The notes under the pieces are model-generated. The model saw only the letters and a program-made list of their open reading frames with translations. It ran no database searches and was not told the DNA's origin. Made by a program: the position numbers and the translations under genes. Positions 11,515 through 21,268 of a DNA stretch of 64,000 nt are shown here, piece after piece. Numbering within the stretch: the first letter of the stretch is position 1; each line of letters starts with the position of its first letter. The stretch comes from Dolomedes plantarius (taxonomy: Eukaryota > Arthropoda > Arachnida > Araneae > Dolomedidae): NCBI GenBank assembly GCA_907164885.2, contig OU015501.1, positions 23,879,591-23,943,590 of the forward strand, read 5' to 3'.

Positions 11515-11640
11515 AGCGTCCCAGTATAATTTGGTAAGTTCTCACTTTTTTGGGCTTCGGGATCAAGTCCTGGGCATGTAAGTAAATGATCTGCATTCAT
11601 ATTGCCAGCCCTGCAGATCTGCCATTCACTTTTGGTTAGG
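11515..11640 (-). pseudogene. Possible non-LTR retrotransposon RNase H/zinc-knuckle remnant
   Basis: Minus-strand translation contains CRAGNMNADHLLTCPGLD followed by LPNYTGTLEI. Spaced C, H and C residues in a C..GN.MNA.HLL.CP.LD pattern resemble the cysteine/histidine tail that ends many arthropod LINE ORF2 proteins. The frame is short and overlaps a microsatellite, so this is a weak family resemblance only. Confidence 0.3.
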
Positions 11641-11647
11641 ATGCCAA

Positions 11648-11649
<2 letters not shown>

Positions 11650-11706
<57 letters not shown>
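11650..11706. repeat. (TA)n microsatellite at the edge of a Tc1-like relic
   Basis: Alternating TA of about 57 bp ending exactly where the Tc1-like inverted repeat begins. TA-targeting elements often insert into such tracts. Confidence 0.95.
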
Positions 11707-11709
<3 letters not shown>

Positions 11710-11894
11710 GTGGTTATCAAAATAATGGAAACACCTATCAATATTAGTGGTGTTTATGAATGTGCTTCGTATTCCTTAAAAAACAAGTCTGACCACCGGT
11801 ATTTTTTTATATAATAAAGTGTATGTATTATTCTACTGTCAGGTAGCAGTAATGAAGCTAAGGGCATCGTGCTATTGTGGGGAACAGCATAGAA

Positions 11895-12213
11895 CAGGGG
11901 CGTCAAACTCAAAGGCTAACTTGGGCCAAACAAACAAGGTTTAACTAGAGGTGGGCCGCAAAAAAAAAATATTAATAGAAACGTAGGTTTATTTACCTAA
12001 TTACAGTATATTAAACATAAATATATACGCATTTTGTTTAATAATAGCAAAAAAAGAGTATAATTAAAAAACATTTAGCGAATTCTTCCTATCCTCCTAA
12101 TTCTGCTTCGGTTATTTTATTATATATTATTGTGTGCCAATATATTGGCCGGGCCGCAAAAATGTTCGTCGCGGGCCGCATGCGGCCTGCGGGCCGCGAG
12201 TTTGACACCCCTG
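11895..12213. mobile_element. Non-autonomous hAT element with 8-bp target duplication
   Basis: A 319-bp element with ends CAGGGGCGTCAAACTC and, inverted, CAGGGGTGTCAAACTC. It is flanked by identical 8-bp direct repeats GCATAGAA (11887-11894 and 12214-12221). An 8-bp duplication and CAGGG-type termini are hAT hallmarks. The internal GGGCCGCA repeats near the right end fit this widespread MITE type. It carries no transposase and lies inside the Tc1-like relic, so it is the younger of the two. Confidence 0.92.
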
Positions 12214-12261
12214 GCATAGAATGTCAAACCTTGCAGACCTTGTGAAAAGGGTAAATTGTTG

Positions 12262-13075
12262 CAGCGCGTTTAAATTGGAGTATCTGTTACTGCAACCCCC
12301 AGGCTAGTAGGTGTTCTTCGAGCTATGGTATCGAAAGTCATGACAGCATACAGAGTGCACGGAAAAACATCCTTTGCCAAACAGAATAGTGGACGAAAGG
12401 GAGAGCTGAGTGAAAGAGACGGACAGGTATTGAAGCGGATTGTGACACGAAGAAAGAAAACAACTGCAACCAAAATGACCGAAGAGCTCAATCTGCATCT
12501 GCATGTTTCGGTATCAACCAGAAGAGGTAGAAGGGAACTTCACAAACAAAGTATTTACAGAAGAGTAGCTATTCCCAAGCCACTTGTAATAGAGGCCAAT
12601 ACAAAATACCATCCACAATGGTGTCACGAGAGCAAATCCTGGTCGAGTAATATGTCGAAAATCGGAATTTGGTCTGACGAATCATTATTCAAATTGTTCC
12701 TCGCAACAGGACGTGCATATGTCTTGAACACACCTACAGAAGCGCAAGATTCTGGCTGTCTCATCTCAACTGTAAATCATGGAGGTAGATCTACCAGGGT
12801 TTGGTATGGCATCTCATGGTTTTCTTCAGGCCCTATGGTAACCCTAAAAGGGAGATTGAATGGGAAGGACTATGTCGAAATTTTAGCTCACTAGTACATC
12901 CTATGGTGCAAACATTGTTTCTTGCAGGAGATGGCGTTCTCCAGGATGATAATCACCCTATACATACAGCTAAATATATCAAGTATTGGTTTGAAAGCAT
13001 GATAAAGAAGTCCAATATCTTGTCTTGCCCTGTACAATCCCCCCGACTATATATCATCCAACCACTCTGATCTGT
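12262..13075 (+). pseudogene. Tc1-like transposase pseudogene (DD36E type)
   Basis: The open stretch 12325-12894 includes HGKTSFAKQNSGRKGELSER (linker after the DNA-binding domain), the first catalytic Asp in IWSDESLFKLF, and VTLKGRLNGKDYVEIL. A frameshift near 12890 moves the frame to 12801-13070, where LQDDNHPIHTA holds the second Asp. The final acidic position reads IIQPL instead of the family IIEPL, so the third catalytic residue is lost. Spacing from the second Asp to that position is 36 residues, the DD36E arrangement rather than DD34E. The N-terminal helix-turn-helix is present only in shifted fragments upstream of 12325. Non-functional. Confidence 0.85.
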
Positions 13076-13302
13076 GTAAGCGGATAGAGCCAGGTATCGA
13101 TATCCACCACAGCATCTCTTCAGGAACTTTCATGATTTTCCCCTGAATAATGGTACAATATATTCTTAACCACTTTTCATGAGTTGTGTAATCCTATTTC
13201 CAAGGTGAATTAGGTGGTATTACATGACAAAGGTGATCCTGCGCCGTATTAATAAATGTTTTCATGATGTTTCTTGGTGTTTCCATTATTTTGATAACCA
13301 CC

Positions 13303-13314
13303 TGTGTGTGTGTG

Positions 13315-13384
<70 letters not shown>
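13303..13384. repeat. Compound (TG)n(TA)n microsatellite
   Basis: TG repeats (13303-13315) pass into a long TA tract ending at 13384, between the Tc1-like relic and the pogo-like MITE. Confidence 0.95.
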
Positions 13385-13387
<3 letters not shown>

Positions 13388-13540
13388 TGAAATCTCGATC
13401 GATTTTCCCCGAATAATCCTTTTTCCCGTATGTGCCGTTTACTTCATGCAGTCCCGATGATAATATTTCTTTGTTATGTTCCCGCATCTACCGTTTAGTG
13501 CGATAGGTCGCTTTAAAAGCGATAGATGGAGGTTTCACTG
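13385..13540. mobile_element. Short pogo/Tigger-like MITE
   Basis: Ends are CAGTGAAATCTCGATCGAT and, inverted, CAGTGAAACCTCCATCTATC. The element is 156 bp and non-coding, with TA on the left (TA tract) and CATA on the right. CAG-starting inverted repeats with TA targets are typical of pogo/Tigger elements. The superfamily is inferred from the termini alone. Confidence 0.65.
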
Positions 13541-13546
13541 CATATA

Positions 13547-14289
13547 CCGGGTGGTCATAAAGAAACTGCCGATATATGGACCTCTAGCGGCCGTTCCGTT
13601 CAACCGATCGAGATGAGATTTCAAATATAGTTATTTAGAGGTATGAGCTCGGGATTCTGCGAACGGCAATCAAGTGGCGCTCACGGTTACGGTTATAGGT
13701 ACAGAAACTCGAAATTTTCCAATGGCAACGCCCATTTTTTCCCGTCGCAAAATGCGCAACGCATGCGAAAACCCTAAAAATCGTTGGAACGGTACGTGTA
13801 TCACAAAAAACGGAAGCATTATGCCCGCACAAAAAACAGCTCTGCGAATGGCTAACAAAAACACGATCAGAGAGCTTTTTATGGGATTTCTACGCTGAAT
13901 ATCTGGCGAACGGCGTTCTGTGATTGGTTTCTAGCCTGTGTCATATGCAAATTTACTCTGTGTGCCCCGATCGTGTTTTTGTTGGCCGTTCGCAGAGCTG
14001 CTTATGTGTGTACATAACGCGTCCGTTTTTTGTGATAGGTACCGTTCCAACGCTATTTAGAATTTTCGCATGCTCTCAGCATTTTGCGACGGGAAAAAGT
14101 GGGCGTTGCCATTGGAAAATTTCGAGTTTCTATACCTATAACCATAACCGTGAACGTCACTGTGTTGCCGTTCTCAGAATCCCGAGCTCATACCTCTGAA
14201 TAACTATATCTGAAATCTCATCTCGATAGGTTGAACGGAATGGCCGCTAGAGGTCCATATATCGGCAAAGTTTCTTTATGACCACCCGG
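13547..14289. mobile_element. 743-bp foldback element with ~320-bp arms
   Basis: Arms 13547-13868 and 13969-14289 are inverted copies with scattered mismatches and a 100-bp non-homologous centre. Ends read CCGGGTGGTCATAAAGAAAC inward, and TA flanks both sides (13545-13546 and 14290-14291). The arms make up most of the element, and open frames in them have no recognisable domain. It is a foldback or long-TIR MITE with a TA target. A Tc1/mariner affiliation is possible but unproven. Confidence 0.9.

Positions 14290-14343
<54 letters not shown>
14290..14343. repeat. Compound (TA)n(GT)n microsatellite
   Basis: AT alternation (14290-14312) continues into GT alternation to about 14343, directly beside the foldback element. 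Confidence 0.95.
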
Positions 14344-14345
<2 letters not shown>

Positions 14346-14674
14346 AAGCGAATTCTTAACTCATCAATAACTTCACAACACATGTAATTTAATTATCTAT
14401 ATTTTAACTTGATTAGATATATAAAAGGAAGCTATATACAAAAGGGTTTGAGTTGATTGTTAAGTTAACGACTTTACAACTGTCGCTGGCAAATTACAGA
14501 TATACTTCTAGGGGCCGTCTTGCCCAAACTTCAGTTACATTACAGGGCCGTCTGCCCTTTTCTCGCACGACCGTCAGCGTCGGCATTCAGGGGTCAACTC
14601 CCAAGTAACACCTCTCTCCGCGGGATGGCACTGTCGTCTCCTCGTTTACTCAGCGCTGCGTTGTACTCGTTCCC

Positions 14675-14705
<31 letters not shown>

Positions 14706-14785
14706 TTCATTTTTCCAGACAGAATAAAACATCATACTGATACAGCAACCTATGTACCCTAAATTTAATAGGAAATAGTGCTGCT
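14344..14785. other. Non-coding, locally GC-richer block with TA microsatellite
   Basis: Sequence 14500-14670 is GC-richer than its surroundings and repeats GGGGCCGTC/GGGCCGTCTG near 14512 and 14545. A TA tract occupies 14675-14702. Possibly part of an unrecognised element. No coding support. Confidence 0.45.
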
Positions 14786-15900
14786 GAATTTTGCTCTGGC
14801 GTAATGCATTATTTTGACTTTGTTCAAAATTCAAATATATATTTCTCGTCGTTCACTCGGCTATGGAATGTACTAGTACACACTATGACACACATTCAGT
14901 CTGAACGTATCAAAAGAATTACAGACACTAGATGGGCATCATTAGAGGACGTAGTTTCAGCATTAAACTTTAATTATTAAAATATTAAAGAAGCTCTAAT
15001 TCAAATTAGTTTGTCCGATAGTGTAAACCAATGAGTTTTTTAGAGGCAAAACAGTTATCAGAATATTTTAATGAATATGAAACCGCTTTTATGGAATAAG
15101 TTGTTACAATTGTATGGAATAAGTTGTTACAACGAATAAATAGTACCAGCAAATCATTAGAAGACACGAAGTATAATTTATTGTTATGGACAAAGATTTT
15201 GAAATCACTTTCCGAATCTACCAGGGGTGTCAGAAATAAATCATATGAAATTGAGAAGGATGCTAAATTTTTTAGCAGAAAACCGACATTACAGGGGGGC
15301 TAGGTTTAAAAGAAGAAAATTGTAATATGAAAAAAACTCATAATGAGACGCATTTTACTGTAAAACAATATTGCATTAAAAAATGTGGATGTCATTTGAG
15401 ATGTACTACACATTTTTAAAATATCTAGGAGAACCTCCAGTTACACTGATGTACTAAAGAATTTTCAATTTTTTTCAATTTTAAAATGACTGGTGTTGAA
15501 TTTAACCAATGGGTCGACAGAATATCTGCAAAATAACATAAAGATATTGACAATAAATATTTTTAAAGGTCAAATTCTTCCTTTCATTGCATTCATAGAA
15601 AGGAGAAAATATCCTCCATCCTGTCCACAGGTACAGGTTATTGATTGTTGGTTTTCAGTCTACATTTCCATATGCAGATACAATGCTAATTTGTTTTTCT
15701 GTTTTTGACAATGCCTGTTTGTTACGTTAATGGTGACCGTTCATTTTCGGTTTTGAAACGTGTTTAAAATTATTCACGAAATTCACTAGCCCATTTGCAT
15801 TGAACTAATTTTCAGTGATGTTCAGAGAAAATCATGTAGTTCAGATATTAGATTATGAATATATTAGTGATAAATTCATATCATAAAACAAGGAAAGTTC
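14785..15900 (+). pseudogene. hAT transposase relic, ZMYM1-like/DUF4371 type
   Basis: Plus-strand translation in shifting frames gives YFDFVQNSNIYFSSFTRLWN, then RIKRITDTRWASLEDVVSAL, then an NIKEALIQI segment. These are the RNase H-fold region features of ZMYM1-like hAT proteins. Much further on (15707-15790) VCYVNGDRSFSVLKRV then NYSRNSLAHLH matches the hAT C-terminal dimerisation motif (normally ERSFSKLKLIKNYLRS). Many stops occur in between. A 25-bp tandem duplication (TATGGAATAAGTTGTTACAA twice, 15089-15133) adds to the decay. No inverted ends or 8-bp duplication were found. Confidence 0.7.
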
Positions 15901-16726
15901 TTATTAATTTTTTTATATTTACAATTCTAATGCATGTATATACTTGTTCTAGTTTTTCAACAGTGTTTAATAATTTTTCATAAATTTATATAAATTTTTT
16001 GCAATAAATAAGATATACAATGAACATTTTCCTATTCTTTTTTATTAATTAATATTGCATTATGCCTTTTACTTTCAACGCCACAATAAACTGTAATGAA
16101 GTTATGATCATATCTGCGACTGCAAAAGGCTAAAAATAGAGATTTATGTTTCAGGAAACGATTGATTGATCAGTGGTTTTTTTATTAAGTAATAAATTTA
16201 TTTGATAGTATCACTTAGTCTCTAGAACAAGGGGGCCTCAAGAATAGATTAACCTTTGAGCCTCGAAAGTCTTTGATCAGCCATTGAATTTATACAAATT
16301 TTAAGCTGCCAAAAAAGAAAAATGAGAGTTTCCCCGGATAGAAAAAAAGAAGTTGAAGTCTGTCTACTCTATATCAACAACTCACTAATAAATGCATACG
16401 GGGTAAAATAAATAATTTTCAATAAATAAAGAATTTTCCTCTCGCACCTGTGACAAATGCTCCGTAGAAATCGGATATAAGCAGTCGACTGGGAAACGCA
16501 ATGCACAAGTCCAACACTGCTGTTTTACAAAAAGCTTAACCATATTTCAATACAACTTTTCCTAGAATCTAATGCACGCTTTTTTTTTTCAGAAAAATCA
16601 GAATGCGCGTTAGCATGAAGTAAATGCATCTACATTTACGTGTTTGTGAGTGGAAGTAAATAGAAGTCACAGTAACTTTAGAATACGACTATATTTTAGA
16701 TTAAGGACAATAACTTAGTAAAGAAA

Positions 16727-16731
<5 letters not shown>
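15901..16731. other. AT-rich non-coding stretch
   Basis: No gene or element terminus was recognised. Confidence 0.45.
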
Positions 16732-16758
<27 letters not shown>

Positions 16759-16759
16759 T
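16732..16759. repeat. (TA)n microsatellite
   Basis: Alternating TA of about 28 bp. Confidence 0.93.
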
Positions 16760-17549
16760 AGCTTAGTGGCAACCCGATTTGTTGCTTTTTCGATTTAAAA
16801 TGAAATAGTTTCATTTTTTAATGATTAAAAACCGTTTAATCACTTTTAAAAATATATTAGAATTTTTAAAAAAGGAAATAATAATTTAAAATTTTCTTTC
16901 TCAAATTTCGGTTTTTGGCTTTTAAAATAGTTCTTTCAAATTTCCGTTTTAAAATTTTGCTTTTTAGACAAAAAAGAAATTCATTCAATTAGAAAAATTC
17001 TAAAGGTTTTAACTTCTCATTTCCTAAAACTAAAATTATTTCTGGTACTTTAAAATTATTTCTGGATTTCAATTATTAAATGACTCGTTCTCAACTAATA
17101 ATTTTTCCTTTTGGCAACTGAGCAGAATTTCTTTTGAAGAGTAGAGTTCCTGGGTCTATTGACTTTAACTCCTGTCGCAAGATGCTTATTATCAATGTAG
17201 TATATGTGCTCTATAGAAAAAATTATTAAATTAAATTAAGTTTAAAGTTACCAGTTACATTAATATAAAAATTAAGTTTAAAACCTTCAAAAAGTAGAAG
17301 GGTAAGATAAATTTAAAAATTAGAAATATATTAAGATTAAATAAATTAAGATTAAGATGAAGAATTAAAAAATTTAATGAAAATACGTTGAAATTAATTA
17401 TAAAGTTACGAAAAAAATGGCCCTCAGCAAACAAGATGGAAAGTTCGCATAATAAAAGAAAAAAAGGCACTGTGCAGGGTCAAACAATTCGTAATGAGAT
17501 GATTGCAGAGTTCCGCGAGGGAAAACAAAAATATCAAGATTTGGAAAAT
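16760..17549. other. AT-rich non-coding stretch
   Basis: Low-complexity sequence rich in AAATT/TTTTAA motifs. No gene recognised. Confidence 0.45.
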
Positions 17550-17625
17550 GCGCCACCACCTAGGGCCGAACCCACAACGTAGGGTTTACCAGGTCAGCGC
17601 GATAGCACTACGCCACGACAGCACA
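17550..17625 (-). mobile_element. tRNA-like SINE head or tRNA pseudogene
   Basis: On the minus strand, box A-like TGGCGTAGTGCTATCGCGCT begins at 17615 and box B-like GGGTTCGGCCC occupies 17573-17563, at tRNA-like spacing, followed by TAGGTGGTGGC. The acceptor arms do not pair convincingly, so it is not a functional tRNA. A tRNA-derived SINE head is the simplest reading. It differs in sequence from the head at 7.65 kb. Confidence 0.5.
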
Positions 17626-18450
17626 CAGGTAGGTGAGCAAGATGGGAGATATATTGCGGTAAGGCCGAATGTAAATATTAATCTCGGGTGGAAAAAGTGC
17701 TTAAAAAATAGAAAGACAGTTCTGACGAATTCAAAATTGGTGGTGGAAGAATCCTATCAGTTGCTCATTAATTAGAAACAAATTTCACGAACTTGCTAGA
17801 ATTCTTAGTGAGTAAAATAATAAGTCGAAAAACTACGAACTCGGCATTCAGTTAAAAGTGAGTTTTGCAAGTATGCTGTTTTAGAATGAAAACTATTTTT
17901 TATCGAATGTATTTGGTATATTTTGGTAGCTGAACATCTAGCAAATGCCGATAAATCGTAAAATTGATATTAATAGGTGCAGAGAACCGAAATATTTGTC
18001 CATCAAAATTGTCGATTTCGTGAAATTCGGAAAACTGCTTTGGGGAAAAAGCTTCGCTTGCAATGAAAAACATTTTTAAATTTATAAAAATGTGTGTATC
18101 CTTAAAGATGATGAGTTGTAAAACACATGGAAATAAAAAAATTGTCGATTGGAGGACGGAAAAGTTGAATTTTGCATGCATGGAAATAGTGGAAATTTCC
18201 GAAACGGAAAGGAACTGGCCCACCCCGAGTGTCAGCTGTTTCAACTCTCCTCTTCCATTGAGTTCGGCGGTTTTAAATGAATAATTAAAAAAGTTTAAAG
18301 TTGAGGATAGCATCCGTCCACGCGTCTCGGCCGTCCGCGTATATCGGTACCAGTCGCGATATCCTGCCATGCTCGTTTCGCGAGATTAGCCCGTCCCCGT
18401 GTCTGCTGACTGACAAACTAACATTTGTTTACCTTCAGCTGTTAATAGCA

Positions 18451-18452
<2 letters not shown>
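17626..18452. other. Non-coding stretch with a CpG-richer patch
   Basis: The part 18300-18420 is noticeably richer in CpG than its surroundings. A 156-codon minus-strand frame (17900-18370) is open but has no recognisable domain and overlaps an open frame on the other strand, so it is not called as a gene. Confidence 0.4.

Positions 18453-18503
<51 letters not shown>
18453..18503. repeat. (TA)n microsatellite
   Basis: Alternating TA of about 51 bp. Confidence 0.95.
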
Positions 18504-18506
<3 letters not shown>

Positions 18507-18558
18507 GTTAGACATATGACAGGGATAGTCAGCCCGAACTCTCCGGATACGTTTAAGG

Positions 18559-18971
18559 CTGCTGTGTACTAACCCTATTGGATTCGCTCACCTCAATGTT
18601 AACCTATGGAGAAAATTCGCCTACTATTTACAGCTACATAAATGTTGATAATCAAATAAAAATGGTATTTTCAGATATCCTGAACTTTTTTTCACCTTTC
18701 AGTAGGATTCGTTTTATATATTTCTCCCACCAAAGGAATTTATGAGCGTTTAAAACACACTATACCAGATTTTTCCCTGAATAATTTAAATTTTAAAATA
18801 TTATTTGCATTTTTTTAAGGCGAAAAATACCCAAAGGTGAAAAATTTCTTTTTCTATTACGGAGTACATTTTTTTTTAAAATCTTTAAATCCATGTCGGA
18901 AATCCTTGGACACATTTTCTCCATAGGTTAACATTGAGGTAAGCGAATCCAGTAGGGTTAGTACACAGCAG
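18559..18971. mobile_element. Inverted-repeat element with 58-bp arms
   Basis: Arms 18559-18616 and 18914-18971 are inverted copies with a few mismatches. Read inward they start CTGCTGTGTACTAACCCTA. Beyond the arms TTAA occurs on both sides (18553-18556 and 18974-18977). The 300-bp centre is AT-rich and non-coding. This is a MITE-like structure. A TTAA-targeting superfamily is possible. Confidence 0.7.
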
Positions 18972-19020
18972 ATTTAAACCGGAAAAAAAATTGTGAACTG
19001 CCTTTGAATGTTTCACCACT

Positions 19021-19268
19021 CACTCCTCAGTAAAATTTTAGATTACGTTGCATATTTTTATGGTTAGATCAATATCGATGAATCTAAAATTTTACTGAGG
19101 AGTGGTTTGACCACCCACACCTCAGTAAAATTTTAGATTACGTTGTATATTTTTATGGTTAGATCAATATCAATGAATCTAAAATTTTACTGAGGAGTGG
19201 TTTGACCACCCACTCCTCTGTAAAGTTTTAGATTACGTTGTATATTTTTGTGGTTAGATCATTATCAA
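19021..19268. repeat. Three tandem 95-bp units, each a palindrome
   Basis: Units start at 19021, 19116 and 19211 (the third is truncated). Each complete unit has inverted ends: CTCAGTAAAATTTTAGATT at the start and its complement AATCTAAAATTTTACTGAG near the end. A roughly 30-nt centre contains TTTTTATGGTTAGATCAATA. The result is a tandem row of potential hairpins some 180 bp left of the macrosatellite. Confidence 0.88.
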
Positions 19269-19446
19269 TGAAACTCGTGAAGAAAGAAGTTAGGAACTGT
19301 GCTTGTTACATCAAGAGAGCTAATGGGATTTTGGTATTTGGATTTTTCTTACACAGAGGATTTTTGGATCGAAAATGTGTATACCAGGGATGGTCAAGAT
19401 AAACAATGTTAAGAGCCATTTGGGAATAACTACGTACTCAGAACAG

Positions 19447-20463
19447 TCAAATACATGAAATGTTATATTTGAAAGGAAAGGAATTTTGAACGTTGTTTTT
19501 TCTAATATTTTTATTAAATATAACATTCTCTAATTGTTAGAATAATCATTATTTCTAAATTCTTAAATAGTTTTAAGCTTGAATAATTTTTTTCTTTTAA
19601 ATGTTTTGCTAAATTATTCAAATCTGGCGTATACTGAGTTGTTGAGTTCGTGGCAATTCACTTAAATGTTGATTACAGAAAAAAAGGGCTTGATATAAGA
19701 AAAATGACTTTAAAAAAATTCAGAGAACAATTTATAAAGCATTCTTGTGAAAAATGAAATTCAACCACAAAAATTGAAAAAAGTAATTGTTAAAAAAAAA
19801 AAATACGAAATCTGTGTTTGAAACAGAAAATTTATGTGGGATCATTAAGATGGAGATCATTCAATGGAGAAAAAAACATTAGAAAGTGATGATGAAACAA
19901 CTGAGGAATCACTTGAAGTGATGGTCTCTTCAGATTCTGCGAGCAACGTAGATTCTCTAATAGCTGATCAAAGGCCTAGTGATGAACTTGAAAAGGAAGA
20001 CTTCTGTTTGACAAAATTAGACGTGGGGAAAAATGAAGAATTTTTACATTGCAGAAGTAGTTGGCGTTACATATTATCTAAAAACCTGAAACGACTCAGT
20101 AAGGATTCAGATAAATTTTTGTATCAGAATGATACAGCTTATGTTATCAACAGAGATAATGTTGTGTTTGAAGTGTCTGAACCAAAAACTGTTGGAGGCT
20201 CAGAATGCCAGTCCTTGTTACTTAATTTTGGTGTCAGTTTTGCGAATTACAATGTGGAATAATAAACATTTCTTCATTTAAGACATTGCCTACAATTAAC
20301 ATTTCTTCCTTACGAAGATTTAAGATATTGTGCATGAAAGAAATAATGCCTACAAATTGTTTTTCTTTTATTGTAAACAGCAATTTTAGTTTTTGGAAAT
20401 AACTGGCCCTAGGTACAATAGTGCTATTGTACCTAGAGCCATTTGTAATTTTTTTTAAATTTT
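19447..20463 (+). repeat. Edge copy of the macrosatellite, 1.31 kb deleted
   Basis: This copy runs normally to about 19757, then jumps to the transposase linker region. It lacks the MITE and the 5' part of the Tigger-like element. The junction lies in GAAAAATGAAA, which occurs at both corresponding points of full copies (20763 and 22073 in the next unit, 1,310 bp apart). Because the linker reading frame crosses the right-hand copy of this motif in full units, the full form is ancestral and this is a deletion. Confidence 0.9.
19864..20262 (+). pseudogene. 132-aa pogo/Tigger-like transposase C-terminal ORF, copy 1
   Basis: Residues 8-46 are strongly acidic (ESDDETTEES, DELEKEDF). Residues 46-132 follow the C-terminal module of arthropod pogo/Tigger/jerky-type transposases: DFCLTKLDVGKTEEF, then LKRLSKDSDKFLYQND, VINRDNVVFEVSEPKTVGG and the end FGVSFANYNVE, ahead of TAATAA. 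The DDE core is absent, so no catalytic activity is possible. This edge copy differs from the consensus by T57N and C117S. The ATG is an accident of the truncation: in the parental protein the frame would have continued from the linker. Function, if any, is unknown. Confidence 0.7.
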
Positions 20464-21268
20464 AATACATGAAATGTTATATTTGAAAGGAAAGGAATTT
20501 TGAACGTTGTTTTTTCTAATGTTTTTATTAAATATAACATTCTCTAATTGTTAGAATAATCATTATTTCTAAATTCTTAAATAGTTTTAAGCTTGAATAA
20601 TTTTTTTCTTTTAAATGTTTTGCTAAATTATTCAAATCTGGCGTATACTGAGTTGTTGAGTTCGTGGCAATTCACTTAAATGTTGATTACAGAAAAAAAG
20701 GGCTTGATATAAGAAAAATGACTTTAAAAAAATTCAGAGAACAATTTATAAAGCATTCTTGTGAAAAATGAAACGTTGATTCATGAGTCCCCAAAAAGGG
20801 AAAAGAAAGTGAAAGTCGCAGTTTGGCCACTTCTGTTGTATGACAACGAAGTGAGCTCAGTAAATATACTATCGAAAAATTGAAAAGAGCTGAAAGTAGC
20901 AGAGATTGATAGTTCATTTTCTTAAAATTTGTCTATTTCATCTACATATATTTGATAAAGATACATTTTTGTAAACTACTTTCTATGATATTTTTCTGAG
21001 ACGAACATTTCAGGATCTGAAGGGGAGAGCGCATTACAGTGGAGTAAATACGATAAATTATTTTTACTTCCGGTTATATATTGCTACCCCTATGGATGCA
21101 TTATACGCATTCAATCACTACCGATAATTTATCAAAACTAAGTCATTTGTCCATGGTAAAATTCTTCGAACAAATACATGCCAAAAACCCCGTGCGTTCG
21201 ATTGCATAGTTTCTCTAATGACCTATGCATTATCCTCTGAAATAGAATGTTTAAAATGCAAAAATGTA

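Larger units (their letters stand above)
11707..13304 (+). mobile_element. Tc1-like DD36E transposon relic
   Basis: Both ends carry the inverted repeat CAGGTGGTTATCAAAATAAT, continuing as GGAAACACC inward. The left end follows a TA tract. The right end (13304) meets a TG tract, so the target duplication is eroded. The interior holds a transposase in pieces and a nested hAT MITE (11895-12213) near the left end. Without the insertion the element is about 1.28 kb, a normal Tc1-like size. Confidence 0.88.

Noticed and set aside
11602..13487. Frames with long isoleucine-tyrosine runs
   Set aside because: They are translations of TA microsatellites.
13635..14199. Short open frames in the arms of the foldback element
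   Set aside because: They occur on both strands because of the inverted repeat and match no known transposase motif.
17550..17625. Functional tRNA gene
   Set aside because: Boxes A and B are present but the acceptor and anticodon stems do not pair convincingly.
17900..18370. 156-codon minus-strand open frame, the longest outside transposons and the array
   Set aside because: No domain, no conserved motif, an overlapping open frame on the other strand, and AT-rich composition. It is most likely a chance frame.
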